DNA from: Vibrio rotiferianus CAIM 577 = LMG 21460
GTDB lineage: Bacteria > Pseudomonadota > Gammaproteobacteria > Enterobacterales > Vibrionaceae
DNA: 64,000 nucleotides
NCBI RefSeq assembly: GCF_002741985.1
Contig: NZ_APHW01000002.1
Span: 1 to 64,000 of the forward strand
Direction: 5' to 3'
A program made the translations under genes and the position numbers. Below, in pieces: positions 28,355 to 38,468 of this stretch (position 1 is the stretch's first letter; each line of letters starts with the position of its first letter). The notes below the pieces were generated by a model, which searched no databases, was not told where the DNA came from, and saw only the letters and a list, made by a program, of their open reading frames with translations.

Positions 28355-29320
28355 ATGAAAGTCGCTGTTGCCATCCCATGCTACAAAGTTAAATCTCACA
28401 TTCTTTCAGTGATCGAAGGTATTGGTGCTGAGGTTGATACAATTTACGTAGTGGATGATTGTTGCCCTGAGCAGTCAGGAAACTTTGTGATTGAAAACAA
28501 CCAAGATGAGCGAGTTAAAGTACTTTGGCATTCTGAGAACCAAGGTGTCGGCGGTGCTATTGTCACAGCTTACCAACAGGCATTAGAAGATGACATGGAT
28601 ATTGTCGTGAAGGTAGATGGTGATGGACAGATGGACCCATCTTTGCTGCCTCACTTCATTGAACCTATCATTCAAGGCCGTGCTGATTACACGAAAGGCT
28701 CTCGATTCTTTACTCTTGAATCTCTTACGTCTATGCCATTTGTTCGTAAATTTGGTAACGCTGCACTCTCCTTTATCAATAAAGTCTCTAGTGGTTACTG
28801 GAACGTCATGGACCCAACAAATGGATATACCGCTATCCACGCCCAAGCATTGCGCTTAATGCCTTTAGAGAAGCTAAGTCGTCGCTACTTCTTCGAGAGT
28901 GATATGTTATTCCGTTTAGGGACGTTACGTGCAGTTGTACAAGATATTCCGATGGACGCGATTTATGGCGATGAGGTGAGTAACCTGTCAGTCAAAAAAG
29001 TACTTGTAGATTTCCCGCCACTTTATTTAAAAGCATTCTTCAAACGCGTGTTTTACAACTACTTCTTGCGTGACTTTAATGGCGCAAGCATGGAGTTAGT
29101 ACTTGCTTTAGTGCTAATGATATTTGGAACGTTCTGGGGTGGAAGCCACTGGATTGGTTCAATTGTTAGTGGAGAAGAAGCAAGCACAGGTACTGTAATG
29201 CTAGCAGTATTGCCTATTATCATGGGATTCCAGCTCCTTCTGAGCGCAATTGATCACGACATGACACATGTCCCAAGCAAGCCATTGCAACGCTGGTTTT
29301 CTGGTGCAAAGAAAAAGTAA
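28355..29320 (+). CDS. GtrB/DPM1-like polyprenyl-phosphate glycosyltransferase
   Basis: A GT2 enzyme of 321 residues: AVAIPCYKVKSHI at the start, the KVDGDGQMDPSLL DxD motif (D88, D90), and an RYFFESDMLFRL region, followed by two C-terminal hydrophobic helices (about 245-265 and 275-300) as in dolichyl/undecaprenyl-phosphate sugar synthases. It would load a hexose from a nucleotide sugar onto undecaprenyl phosphate on the cytoplasmic face. It is sandwiched between the flippase-like gene and the large membrane protein, forming a three-part Gtr-like set. The sugar is unknown. Confidence 0.8.
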   Translation: MKVAVAIPCYKVKSHILSVIEGIGAEVDTIYVVDDCCPEQSGNFVIENNQDERVKVLWHSENQGVGGAIVTAYQQALEDDMDIVVKVDGDGQMDPSLLPHFIEPIIQGRADYTKGSRFFTLESLTSMPFVRKFGNAALSFINKVSSGYWNVMDPTNGYTAIHAQALRLMPLEKLSRRYFFESDMLFRLGTLRAVVQDIPMDAIYGDEVSNLSVKKVLVDFPPLYLKAFFKRVFYNYFLRDFNGASMELVLALVLMIFGTFWGGSHWIGSIVSGEEASTGTVMLAVLPIIMGFQLLLSAIDHDMTHVPSKPLQRWFSGAKKK

Positions 29321-29329
29321 GGGCGCTGA

Positions 29330-31492
29330 GTGAGATTGATTAGGCAACTAGAACTGGACAAGTTCGATTGGTTTTGTTTGTTGTTATTGATACCAATAAC
29401 AATTTTTGCCATAACACCTTCATCGTACGGTATTGTTCTAAATATGTTTGGATACAATGGTGAAGGCTTGCTTTGGGGAAACCCGCGCCCAATACGCTCT
29501 GATGAATGGTCAGTCTGGACACCCTATATGCAGATGGCAGTCCTAAATGATTTTGGCCGTTTTAATGAGCTATCTACATACCATCAAGACTTACGTGGCT
29601 TCAATGCTCTTCCCTTATGGGATTGGGCGTTAGTTTTTAAGCCACTAATGTGGCCATTTTGGATCTTTGAACCAGCTCGCGCTTTTGCATTGCACCACGG
29701 CTTAGTCATCGTTGCTTTCTTGATTGGCTGGAAAAGACTCATCATCAGGTGTATTCAAGACTTATTGTCAGATACTAAACAGCAGAAAATTATAGCTGCG
29801 CTTTTCTCCATTTTATTGTTCTTTACAGGTTTCGTTCAGTTTTGGTGGACAACGTTAGGTCCGGTTTTGGCATTTAGTCCATGGCTATTATTGCTCATAT
29901 TGAAGTGGCAACATAACGTAAAACACTACATTGTACTGGGTTATGTTGCGACAGTATGGTTGCTATCTCATACTTACCCGCCAATTATTGTCTCTATCGC
30001 CTATTTTGGGCTCCTTTTACTTTGTGTTCATAAGTCTGATTGGTGGCGCTCTGCTCCAATGCAGTTGATTTCTACTGCTCTAGTCTGCTTGGCAGCAGTA
30101 GTGGTAGCCTTGGTATACTACAAAGATGTTATCCCAGTCATGATGGATACAGTGTACCCAGGACAGCGCGTTTCAAAAGGTGGAGAGAGTAACTGGTTTA
30201 TGTGGCTTTCCACATTACTGCCATATATGACGCACTCAAACTTTCGAAACCTGATCGGGATGAACATCTGTGAAGTTGGGGCTATTGCAAGTTTGTTGCC
30301 TATGGCCGCAGTAAGCTTTATTAAGCCCGATTTATCCAATGCCACGACAAAAAGAGCGGTAATCGGCAGTGTTGTGTTATTAGTAATATGCGCGGTTTGG
30401 ATGTTATTACCCGTTCCTTCAATTCTCGCAAAAGTCACCTTGCTTTACCAAATCCCAGGCAACAGAATGCTCTTCTTAAGTGGCTTGGTATTCAACTATT
30501 TAGCTCTGATTGTTATCGTCACTGGCGATCTTAGAATAAGCTGGAAACGAGGAATGCTATTTTTACTATTTCTAGTCGGCGCTATTGCAATCCCAAGTTT
30601 GCTTTCGTTGATAGATTTTGGCAAAAAATCGCTATTCGAACTTTCTTCTTTAGTTGCCCTTGCTGTTCTGTTTTGTATCAGTAGGAAAAGTGAGTCAAAA
30701 CGCAATATTAAAGCCGCAGTCGTTCTTATAGCTGTTATTCCGAATGTTCTTTCATATGCCTGGTTTAACCCGGCGCAGTCAGCATTCCCGATATTCGATC
30801 TGCACTCCCGTAAAGAGGTTTCAGCCCTGCAAGCCACTGCCCTAGAAGATGAGCCTCATTGGGTGGTTTCGCGAGATTATCGCGGCGCAATATTATCAGG
30901 AATGGGGCTTAACTCATTTGTATCTGTTCTTATTCAGCCTCAGTTGAAGTTGTTTCGAAAAATGTACCCTGATATGAGTGAAGCTGATTTTAATCATGTC
31001 TTTAATCGTTATGGCCATGTTTCTTTGAGTATTGACAGTAGTACTCCAAGCTCGCCGTTCTTAGATGTTATATCTATACCTTTGGCGGATTTATTGCCAA
31101 ATAAGCACTTTATATCTGCGCACTATGAAGTTTGGGATGAAGTGCAAAGAACTCAAACTGTTCAATCGGGTGGGTATGTCGATTCGATAGTTGAGAACGC
31201 TAATAATATCGTTATTCGTGGATGGGTAATGGCACAACCCGTGGAGATATTAGGTAATGTAGACTTGCAAGATATTGCTATTGTTGCCAACCAGCCTCGC
31301 TCGGATGTTGCACTAGCACTAAATGACACTAGATTGCAGTCCTCTGGATTTGAAATGGTTGTGCACCGCAGTTCACAATTGGATCAACTTATTAAGCAAG
31401 AGGGGCTCTGTCTTCTTAGTCATGATGCTCAATACGGTTTGCGTGAACTGAGTTTACCACCAAGCTTGTCAAAATATATGTGTAAAAAATAA
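29330..31492 (+). CDS. Large polytopic membrane protein, putative GT-C glycosyltransferase
   Basis: The 720-residue protein has a dozen or so membrane segments in residues 15-480 and a soluble C-terminal domain of about 220 residues presumably in the periplasm. The first periplasmic loop carries a RPIRSDEWSVWTPYMQM stretch with acidic residues, as in GT-C enzymes that use polyprenyl-phosphate-linked sugars. It starts at a GTG (29330), 9 bases after the GtrB-like gene, and ends 44 bases before a terminator. By position it is the GtrC-like transferase of the module, decorating the O-chain or core in the periplasm. I do not recognise a named family. Confidence 0.65.
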   Translation: MRLIRQLELDKFDWFCLLLLIPITIFAITPSSYGIVLNMFGYNGEGLLWGNPRPIRSDEWSVWTPYMQMAVLNDFGRFNELSTYHQDLRGFNALPLWDWALVFKPLMWPFWIFEPARAFALHHGLVIVAFLIGWKRLIIRCIQDLLSDTKQQKIIAALFSILLFFTGFVQFWWTTLGPVLAFSPWLLLLILKWQHNVKHYIVLGYVATVWLLSHTYPPIIVSIAYFGLLLLCVHKSDWWRSAPMQLISTALVCLAAVVVALVYYKDVIPVMMDTVYPGQRVSKGGESNWFMWLSTLLPYMTHSNFRNLIGMNICEVGAIASLLPMAAVSFIKPDLSNATTKRAVIGSVVLLVICAVWMLLPVPSILAKVTLLYQIPGNRMLFLSGLVFNYLALIVIVTGDLRISWKRGMLFLLFLVGAIAIPSLLSLIDFGKKSLFELSSLVALAVLFCISRKSESKRNIKAAVVLIAVIPNVLSYAWFNPAQSAFPIFDLHSRKEVSALQATALEDEPHWVVSRDYRGAILSGMGLNSFVSVLIQPQLKLFRKMYPDMSEADFNHVFNRYGHVSLSIDSSTPSSPFLDVISIPLADLLPNKHFISAHYEVWDEVQRTQTVQSGGYVDSIVENANNIVIRGWVMAQPVEILGNVDLQDIAIVANQPRSDVALALNDTRLQSSGFEMVVHRSSQLDQLIKQEGLCLLSHDAQYGLRELSLPPSLSKYMCKK

Positions 31493-31536
31493 CCTTACAC
31501 TCTCATGACAAGCAAGACGTTGAAGAGACATTTTGT

Positions 31537-31566
31537 AAGCGGTATGATAGTGCCGCTTTCTTTTTG
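31537..31566 (+). terminator. Terminator after the Gtr-like module
   Basis: The stem AAGCGGTA/TGCCGCTT (one G-T pair) with a six-base loop is followed by TCTTTTT. Confidence 0.7.
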
Positions 31567-31695
31567 CAATATAATTAATGTGAGCAAATCATCACAATTC
31601 TCATAAAGATCGAACGATAACTAATCATATAAGAAAGCCGTACTAGAATTTAGCTTTATCCACCACGTCAACACAGTTAGCTATAAGAGCAAATA

Positions 31696-32613
31696 ATGCG
31701 CATAATCATCTCAACAATTTCACACAATCATTATGAAATGATCGCGAAATTAAATTCACTTGCACAGCTGGCAGAAAATGAAGATGTAACCGTTATTTGT
31801 CGAGATAATACTGGTGATGCAAGGCTTCGAGAGTATTGCTCAGCACATGAAATTATCTATATTGAGAATCGTTATTCGTGTGGTTATGCCGTAAATAATA
31901 ATTTGAACTTTGTTTACTATCGAGAGCACTTAGAACCACAAGATGATGATTACTTTGTGCTATTCAATCCAGACGTTGAGCTAACACCAACAACGATTCA
32001 AGAGCTTCGTAAGTCACTGACTGATAAGCCTCAAGGTATCTTGGCTGGTAATCTATTCCTCGATGAAGATTTTACTACAACCGATGACAACATCAGGCGT
32101 TATCCGCGTTTATATCAGTTTGCAAAAACCTACCTTTTAGGCAACCGATCGACGATGATCGACCGAAAACAAGGCTTACCTGAAGATGGACGTTACTGGG
32201 CAAGTGGTGCTTTCATTGCTATCAATGCCCCTCTATATAAGAAGCTTGGTGGTTTGGATGAGCGTTACTACATGTACTGCGAGGATATCGATTTTTGCTA
32301 CCGCGCATCAAAGGCTGGCATTCCAGTAGAGTTAGTGGAAGATGTAAAGGCGATTCACTGGCGTCAACGTGACAGCAAAAAAATGTTCAGTAAGTTCTTT
32401 GTATGGCATGTTAGCAGTGTATTTCGTTACTGTTTTAGTCGAAAGAAAGTCGCAGCAAAGCGCTCTCATCTTTACCTTCCGACCTCAACCAGTTCAGCTC
32501 AGCCAGTTGTCGCAAAACCACGTGTTGTTGTAAAACCAATTAATGCGGTGGAGTCGATCGAAATAAGTCGATCTCGCGCTGTAGATGAACTGTTGGAACG
32601 TGAGGCGTGTTAA
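31696..32613 (+). CDS. WbbL-like rhamnosyltransferase (GT2)
   Basis: A 305-residue GT2 protein. ISTISHNHYEMIAKL begins the nucleotide-binding fold, FNPDVELTP is the metal-binding DxD-type motif, and WASGAFIAINAPLYKKLGG followed by FDERYYMYCEDIDFCYRA-type residues (here LDERYYMYCEDIDFC) form the acceptor-side ED motif. This is the pattern of WbbL, which adds L-rhamnose to undecaprenyl-PP-GlcNAc. With wecA upstream and rmlBDAC downstream, a rhamnosyl transfer to the WecA product is likely. The next gene starts inside its last codons. Confidence 0.75.
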   Translation: MRIIISTISHNHYEMIAKLNSLAQLAENEDVTVICRDNTGDARLREYCSAHEIIYIENRYSCGYAVNNNLNFVYYREHLEPQDDDYFVLFNPDVELTPTTIQELRKSLTDKPQGILAGNLFLDEDFTTTDDNIRRYPRLYQFAKTYLLGNRSTMIDRKQGLPEDGRYWASGAFIAINAPLYKKLGGLDERYYMYCEDIDFCYRASKAGIPVELVEDVKAIHWRQRDSKKMFSKFFVWHVSSVFRYCFSRKKVAAKRSHLYLPTSTSSAQPVVAKPRVVVKPINAVESIEISRSRAVDELLEREAC

Positions 32614-33572
32614 ACGTTTTGCAAGTTCAGCCTTGTATTGACATTGTTTTAGCGACATACAATGGTGCTGTTTATCTAAAAGAGCAAATTGAATCTATCC
32701 AAAATAACCAAGCTTATTCAAGCTTGGTTAAGTCTTTCATTATCATTGATGACGGCTCTTCAGATGCGACTGAAGAGATTGTTGCCGATTACGCTAGTTC
32801 TGACTCTTTAATCAAGTGGGTGCCATCCAGCGGCAAAAGCTTGGGACCTAGCGGCAATTTTTGTCGCGGAATCGAGTTAACGTCTGCCCCTTTAGTCATG
32901 TTGTGCGATCAAGATGATGTTTGGTTTGAAGATAAAATTGTTACCAGCTATGAAAGCATAAAGCCTTACATTGGTTCAGCTATTCCTGCGCTGGCGTACA
33001 GTGAAATGCATATTGTCGATAACCGTTGCCAGTTAATTGCAGACTCCTACTTTAAGTTCAAGAGCATCCCATATTCATGGCCATCAGATTGGGGCAACTT
33101 GCTACAGCAAAATACGGTATCTGGTTGCACCAGTATTTTTAATCGAGCTTTGATCGACAAATCATTGCCTATCCCATCAGATGCCTACATGCATGATTGG
33201 TGGTTGGCTCTTGTGGCAAAGCAATTTGGAGTGTTGATTTTTATCGAAAAGCCCCTTATTGCCTACCGTCAGCATCAATTCAACACTATTGGAGCTAAAA
33301 AACGCTCGCTACGCGGGATAGGGAAGCAGTTCCAACGCTTTGAGCAAAGTGTGCATGATGTGGTCAAGCAGGCGGCAGCCTTTCTCCGCATATATGGCAA
33401 AGAGATGGATGAGCTAGAGGCAAAGAAAGAACTTGAACAATTGAGGGTAATTTCCGAGCTTCCTCGCTCCAGCCTAATGAAAAAAATATCGCTATATCAG
33501 AATGGTATGTTAGGTCGTAGCCATGCTTTAGGCACGGTACTTCTCATGATAGTGGTTCTCTTGAAACTATAA
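32607..33572 (+). CDS. Family 2 glycosyltransferase, RgpB/RfbF-like
   Basis: The 321-residue protein has the GT2 motifs IDIVLATYNGAVYLKEQI, IIDDGSSDATEEIV and MLCDQDDVWFEDKI and the SGCTSIFNRALID and MHDWWLALVA acceptor-side motifs common to rhamnosyltransferases of the RgpB/RfbF group. It starts at a GTG overlapping the WbbL-like stop by 7 bases, so the two are translationally coupled, and it likely adds the second residue of the repeat. The C-terminus has one hydrophobic stretch that could peripherally anchor it. Confidence 0.75.
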   Translation: MLNVLQVQPCIDIVLATYNGAVYLKEQIESIQNNQAYSSLVKSFIIIDDGSSDATEEIVADYASSDSLIKWVPSSGKSLGPSGNFCRGIELTSAPLVMLCDQDDVWFEDKIVTSYESIKPYIGSAIPALAYSEMHIVDNRCQLIADSYFKFKSIPYSWPSDWGNLLQQNTVSGCTSIFNRALIDKSLPIPSDAYMHDWWLALVAKQFGVLIFIEKPLIAYRQHQFNTIGAKKRSLRGIGKQFQRFEQSVHDVVKQAAAFLRIYGKEMDELEAKKELEQLRVISELPRSSLMKKISLYQNGMLGRSHALGTVLLMIVVLLKL

Positions 33573-33650
33573 TTGGATATTTTGGCATCGATATTGCTTA
33601 TTGGTTGTAGCAAAGGAAATTACGACAACTTTTTGGCGAGGCTTAATTCG

Positions 33651-35210
33651 ATGAACAAACTGACTCCCTTAGCAATACTGACTCCATTAATTCTTGCCGG
33701 TTGTGGTGGTAGTAGCGGTGGCTCTGCACCAGCACCAAAATATAATATTGAGTTTGCTTCTTTTTATGTTGAGAAAGCGGCAAGCAGTAACTCGACATGT
33801 TCTGTTTATGCGGAAGAGGTCTTCTACGAAGACCCTGATCCAGCTAAGCCTGATGAAGAGCCAGAAGTTGACTACAAAAATGTTGTCCTAGCGACAAAAG
33901 TTAGCTCACCATCAGTTCGTGTTGCAATTCACGATGCCAACGGCCGAATGATCAAAGACTTTGTTCCTGGTGCCGCTGAATGGAAAAACGGCAAGTTGTC
34001 GTTTAACCAATCGCTTATTCCATCAAATGGCTACCTTACAACTTACCAATTGCTTCAGCGCAATAACATCGTATTCTTAGATGCAGTGTCATACCAAAAG
34101 AACGTACTAAATGGTTCAATGACATTTACAACACCGCCAGCAACACTGACGCAAGAGAAAAAATGTATTACGTCAGGAGCTAAGCCACCAACATTTACTT
34201 CTAAGAAACAAACTTTCGATGATCGTGGCGAACCAACAGGCGTATTTGGTTTTAACACGCCGGACGGCAACTACTGGTCAGTATCACCACTTAACGCTGA
34301 GTTAGAGTTGGGTAACAAACCAATGCTAGCCGTGCGTTACGACCGTCATGTTGACGATACTCAAGACAACATCAACGAATCAGAAGCAGAGTCTCGCTAT
34401 CGTCCACTTCAAGAGTACCGTTTCATCACAGGTACTAACCTTGGTACTAAGCCACTAGAGTTAAAAGAAATCGGTGACTCAAATTCTGATAGCAAGCCGC
34501 AATGGTATCCACCACAAGACGCAACAATCGACAGTGCGAAGTTGTTTGTTAAGTACAGCGGCTACTCATATTTGTGGCAAGCACTGCCGAACGCTCCGGA
34601 GCAGTTTAGTTTTGCTAGCAGCATCGGTAGCAGCAACTACTACCTACAAACAGAAGGTACGTTCAACAACTGGAACTTCAGTCAAGTAGATCGCGTGTCT
34701 AATCCTGCATCGGGTATTGATGCAACCAATTCAATGAGCGCGTTGGATGTTCCTATGCACGCACCACTAGAGCTAATGGCTTGTAGTTCAAGTGCGTCTG
34801 AAGTAGGCACCTGTTTACGTGCATACCAGACTCCAGACACAGGCAATGCGCGTATTCAACGTAGTTTTGTAAACGTAGATGACAATGCTGGTGGCCAAAT
34901 TCGTCACACTATTTACAGCAAGCCGAATGATATGCCAGGTATGTTCTCGTTTGGTAATAGTGTCGTCGACGCAATTTGGAGTTCTAACTTAGTTTCAGCA
35001 AGTGCGTCATTGCTTTACACATCAGATACAAGTGTTGAAGATACGTTCCTGAAAGTACATCGCGATCCAATGGCTATCGCACAGGATGATTACAACTCAG
35101 ATACCAACGTAGATAGCTTCGGTTTCTTGGTGACAGACTATGATGTTAAATACAATGCCTCTACTCTAGATACCAAAGATTACCTACTGTTGGATAACAC
35201 TAAAAAGTAG
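33651..35210 (+). CDS. Large putative outer-membrane lipoprotein of unknown function
   Basis: I do not recognise a family. The frame is open from TTG 33573, but the ATG at 33651 has GAGG nine bases upstream and begins a clear lipoprotein signal (MNKLTPLAILTPLILAGC, lipidated C18), followed by a Gly/Ser linker and a Pro/Ala stretch. Residue +2 is Gly, so export to the outer membrane is expected. The mature part (about 500 residues) is polar, rich in Asn, Asp, Ser and aromatic residues, with four further cysteines that could form disulfides. Codon choice is strongly biased, like the 643-residue protein at 51135 and unlike the glycosyltransferases just before it, which suggests high expression. 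It is between O-antigen genes and could help hold or modify the surface layer. Confidence 0.65.
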   Translation: MNKLTPLAILTPLILAGCGGSSGGSAPAPKYNIEFASFYVEKAASSNSTCSVYAEEVFYEDPDPAKPDEEPEVDYKNVVLATKVSSPSVRVAIHDANGRMIKDFVPGAAEWKNGKLSFNQSLIPSNGYLTTYQLLQRNNIVFLDAVSYQKNVLNGSMTFTTPPATLTQEKKCITSGAKPPTFTSKKQTFDDRGEPTGVFGFNTPDGNYWSVSPLNAELELGNKPMLAVRYDRHVDDTQDNINESEAESRYRPLQEYRFITGTNLGTKPLELKEIGDSNSDSKPQWYPPQDATIDSAKLFVKYSGYSYLWQALPNAPEQFSFASSIGSSNYYLQTEGTFNNWNFSQVDRVSNPASGIDATNSMSALDVPMHAPLELMACSSSASEVGTCLRAYQTPDTGNARIQRSFVNVDDNAGGQIRHTIYSKPNDMPGMFSFGNSVVDAIWSSNLVSASASLLYTSDTSVEDTFLKVHRDPMAIAQDDYNSDTNVDSFGFLVTDYDVKYNASTLDTKDYLLLDNTKK

Positions 35211-35226
35211 CAGTACTCTGACTACG

Positions 35227-35253
35227 AAAGCGCTCCTATTGGAGCGCTTTTTT
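35227..35253 (+). terminator. Terminator after the lipoprotein gene
   Basis: A perfect stem AAAGCGCTCC/GGAGCGCTTT with a TATT loop, followed by T residues. Confidence 0.9.
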
Positions 35254-35606
35254 GTTGTGTGTAAATAATTGATAGTAATCTCAAGTAAAATTAGCACTCA
35301 ATTGACACATTTTCTCAAGGCCGGCTGACGGCGTTGACGCATTCCCAATTGAGTCTTTCCTCCGCAGTGGTCATGCTTTATTTTCATGGGTAGAGCCGTT
35401 ATGATTACAGGTTGAGCGAAGAGGCTCTGCTTTTGGGCGACTTTTCGTTAAAGAATTCATCAAGAATGCCCCTATCGATCGATTTGGGTCTTTCATATTT
35501 ATCGAGGTCTCAGATACGTAGCCTAATACACGCTGCATGTTTGAAACGATCTCGCGATTGCTATTCAGTTGGCATCTAGTAATTATCAATCAAAGGAAAA
35601 TCAGCT
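35254..35606 (+). promoter_or_regulatory. Long leader/promoter region of the rml operon
   Basis: About 350 bases without a credible gene between the terminator and rmlB. A TTGACA lies at about 35301, but no good -10 follows at the right distance. An AAGGA sits about ten bases before the GTG of rmlB. I saw no ops/JUMPstart element here, although such leaders often precede rml genes. Confidence 0.35.
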
Positions 35607-36689
35607 GTGCAGATAATGGTTACCGGTGGGGCAGGCTTTATTGGTTCTGCGGTTATTCGTCACCTAATTCAGAATACAGAACATAGCGTAGTAAACGTAG
35701 ATAAACTGACTTACGCAGGCAACCTACAGTCTCTTGCTAGCGTTGCAGACTCAGAGCGTTACACCTTTGAGCAGGTCGACATTTGCGATGCGGACAACGT
35801 AAAACGTTTGTTTGAACAGTATCAGCCGGACGCCGTAATGCACCTTGCTGCTGAGTCACATGTTGATCGTTCAATTGACGGCCCTGCTGAATTTATCCAT
35901 ACCAACATCATCGGTACTTATACCCTATTGGAAGGTGCGCGTAAGTATTGGAATGAGTTGTCAGAAGATGCTCGTCAAGCATTTCGCTTCCATCATATTT
36001 CAACAGATGAAGTGTACGGCGATCTGCCACATCCAGATGAAGTTGAAGGCGGTGAACTACCACTATTCACTGAGACGACGGCTTACGCTCCGAGTAGCCC
36101 GTACTCAGCATCGAAAGCATCAAGTGACCACTTAGTTCGTGCATGGGCCCGTACTTACGGTCTGCCAGTGTTAGTGACTAACTGCTCTAACAACTACGGA
36201 CCTTACCACTTCCCTGAAAAGCTAATTCCATTAGTTATCTTGAATGCCCTTGCAGACAAGCCGCTACCAATCTACGGTAAAGGCGACCAAATTCGTGACT
36301 GGCTATTCGTAGAAGATCACGCGCGTGCACTTACAGAAGTGGTGCTAAACGGTGTGGTTGGTGAAACATACAACATCGGCGGTCACAACGAGAAGCAAAA
36401 CTTAGAAGTGGTTCAAACGATCTGTAAAATCCTTGATCGTTTAGTTCCTAAAGCAACGCCATACGCAGAACAAATTACTTACGTAAAAGATCGTCCAGGT
36501 CACGACCGTCGTTATGCGATTGACGCAGACAAGATCGAACGCGAGCTGGGTTGGAAGCCGCAAGAGTCATTTGAGAGTGGCATCGAAAAAACCGTTCAAT
36601 GGTACCTAGATAACCAAGAATGGGTGAAGAACGTTCAAAGTGGTGAGTACCAACAATGGGTTGACCAGCAATACGGAGCTAGCAAGTAA
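35607..36689 (+). CDS. rmlB: dTDP-glucose 4,6-dehydratase
   Basis: RmlB makes dTDP-4-keto-6-deoxyglucose, the shared precursor of dTDP-rhamnose and, via wecE, dTDP-Fuc4NAc. The 360-residue protein has [14 protein letters not shown] for NAD binding, [13 protein letters not shown], the STDEVYGDL motif, the catalytic [14 protein letters not shown] and [17 protein letters not shown]. The GTG start is chosen because an AAGGA lies at a proper distance; an ATG three codons on (35616) is too far from it. The stop overlaps the rmlD start (TAATG). Codon use is strongly biased toward common codons. Confidence 0.97.
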   Translation: MQIMVTGGAGFIGSAVIRHLIQNTEHSVVNVDKLTYAGNLQSLASVADSERYTFEQVDICDADNVKRLFEQYQPDAVMHLAAESHVDRSIDGPAEFIHTNIIGTYTLLEGARKYWNELSEDARQAFRFHHISTDEVYGDLPHPDEVEGGELPLFTETTAYAPSSPYSASKASSDHLVRAWARTYGLPVLVTNCSNNYGPYHFPEKLIPLVILNALADKPLPIYGKGDQIRDWLFVEDHARALTEVVLNGVVGETYNIGGHNEKQNLEVVQTICKILDRLVPKATPYAEQITYVKDRPGHDRRYAIDADKIERELGWKPQESFESGIEKTVQWYLDNQEWVKNVQSGEYQQWVDQQYGASK

Positions 36690-37579
36690 TGCGAATCTTA
36701 TTGTTGGGTAAAAATGGCCAAGTTGGCTGGGAGCTGCAACGCTCCCTAAGCTGTCTCGGAGTAGTAACGGCTGTCGATTTTGATAGCACAGAATACTGTG
36801 GCGATTTTACTAACCCAGAGGGGTTAGAGCAGACAATTTTAGCGGTTAAGCCTGACGTCATCGTTAACTCTGCAGCCTACACTGCCGTTGATAAAGCTGA
36901 AGATGATCAATCTGTTGCTTATCAAGTAAACGCGGGCAGCGTTGAAGTTATTGCTAAAGCGGCAGAAAAGCTTGGCGCTTGGCTTATTCACTACTCTACA
37001 GATTACGTGTTTGACGGTTCAGGAGAGCAGGCTCGTAAAGAAGAAGCTCCAACCGCTCCATTGAATGTGTATGGTGCTAGTAAACTTCAAGGTGAGCAGG
37101 TTGTCGCTCAGCACTGTAGCAGGTATCTGATTTTCCGCACGAGTTGGGTATACGCAAGCCGTGGTCACAACTTTGCGAAAACCATGCTCAAGTTGGCGAA
37201 AGAAAGAGAAACGCTTTCAATCATCAACGATCAAGTGGGTGCTCCTACTGGCGCAGAATTGTTGGCAGATTGCACAGCAAATGCGTTACGTGTTGCGCTA
37301 AATAAACCAGAGGTAGCAGGTCTTTACCACCTAGTAGCATCGGGTGAAACCACATGGTACGACTACGCGCAATTCGTTTTTGACTACGCACGTCGTAGCG
37401 GTATTGAGTTGGCCGTTAAAGAAGTGAATGCAGTACCAACAAGCAGCTTCCCAACCCCTGCACAAAGACCTCATAATTCACGTCTTGATACTTCCAAGTT
37501 TGAGCAAACATTTGAGCTTAACATTCCCCATTGGAAGCACGGCGTAGAACGAATGCTTGTAGAATTAACAGAGTCTTAA
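36689..37579 (+). CDS. rmlD: dTDP-4-dehydrorhamnose reductase
   Basis: RmlD performs the final NADPH-dependent reduction to dTDP-L-rhamnose. The 296-residue protein has [13 protein letters not shown] for dinucleotide binding, [26 protein letters not shown], the [10 protein letters not shown] (YxxxK) catalytic site and [14 protein letters not shown]. It overlaps the rmlB stop and is followed 2 bases later by rmlA. Confidence 0.96.
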   Translation: MRILLLGKNGQVGWELQRSLSCLGVVTAVDFDSTEYCGDFTNPEGLEQTILAVKPDVIVNSAAYTAVDKAEDDQSVAYQVNAGSVEVIAKAAEKLGAWLIHYSTDYVFDGSGEQARKEEAPTAPLNVYGASKLQGEQVVAQHCSRYLIFRTSWVYASRGHNFAKTMLKLAKERETLSIINDQVGAPTGAELLADCTANALRVALNKPEVAGLYHLVASGETTWYDYAQFVFDYARRSGIELAVKEVNAVPTSSFPTPAQRPHNSRLDTSKFEQTFELNIPHWKHGVERMLVELTES

Positions 37580-37581
37580 AA

Positions 37582-38466
37582 ATGCAAAATACACAAAAAA
37601 GAAAGGGTATTATCCTTGCTGGTGGTTCAGGCACACGTCTGTACCCAGTAACGATGGCCGTAAGTAAACAACTACTGCCAATTTACGATAAGCCAATGAT
37701 TTACTACCCGCTAAGCACACTGATGCTAGCAGGTATTCAAGAAATTTTGATCATTAGTACGCCTCAAGACACCCCGCGTTTTGAGCAATTGCTTGGTGAT
37801 GGTAGCCAATGGGGTTTGTCACTGGAGTACGCAGTGCAAGAGTCACCAGATGGTCTAGCGCAAGCATTTATTATCGCAGAAGAGTTCTTAAACGGTGCAC
37901 CGAGTGCATTGGTGCTGGGTGACAACATCTTCTACGGCCACTCACTACAAAAGCAATTGGCGGAAGCGAGCAACCAAGATTCGGGTGCAACCGTATTTGC
38001 TTACCATGTTCATGATCCTGAGCGCTACGGTGTTGTGGAATTTGATGACGAAGGTACAGCTGTTTCTCTAGAAGAAAAACCAGAAGTACCGAAGAGCAAC
38101 TTCGCGGTTACTGGCCTTTACTTCTACGATGAGAAAGCGGTAGAGCGTGCGAAGAGCTTAAAACCTTCAGCTCGTGGTGAGTTAGAAATCACTGACCTAA
38201 ACCGAATTTACCTAGAGTCCGGAGAGCTTTCTGTTGCTAGAATGGGTCGTGGCTATGCTTGGCTAGATACAGGTACTCACGAGAGTTTGATTGAAGCAAC
38301 AAACTTTATTCAAACGATCGAGCATCGCCAAGGTTTGAAAGTTGCAGCACCGGAAGAGATTGCCTACCGTATGGGCTTTATCGATGCAGATCAAGTACGT
38401 AAATGTGCAGCTCCGTTGGCAAAAAATGCTTATGGCCAATACCTACTGCGCATGCTAGAGGAATAA
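37582..38466 (+). CDS. rmlA: Glucose-1-phosphate thymidylyltransferase
   Basis: RmlA joins glucose-1-phosphate and dTTP to give dTDP-glucose. The frame is open from 37531, inside rmlD, but the family start is the ATG at 37582 ([20 protein letters not shown]), giving 294 residues, the usual size. Motifs: [45 protein letters not shown] and TGLYFYD. It is the third gene of the rmlBDAC operon and is allosterically controlled by dTDP-rhamnose in the family. Confidence 0.97.
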   Translation: MQNTQKRKGIILAGGSGTRLYPVTMAVSKQLLPIYDKPMIYYPLSTLMLAGIQEILIISTPQDTPRFEQLLGDGSQWGLSLEYAVQESPDGLAQAFIIAEEFLNGAPSALVLGDNIFYGHSLQKQLAEASNQDSGATVFAYHVHDPERYGVVEFDDEGTAVSLEEKPEVPKSNFAVTGLYFYDEKAVERAKSLKPSARGELEITDLNRIYLESGELSVARMGRGYAWLDTGTHESLIEATNFIQTIEHRQGLKVAAPEEIAYRMGFIDADQVRKCAAPLAKNAYGQYLLRMLEE

Positions 38467-38468
38467 GC

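Noticed and set aside
35371..35589. 72-codon minus-strand ORF in the rml leader
   Set aside because: No ribosome-binding site, no recognisable domain, and it occupies an expected promoter region.
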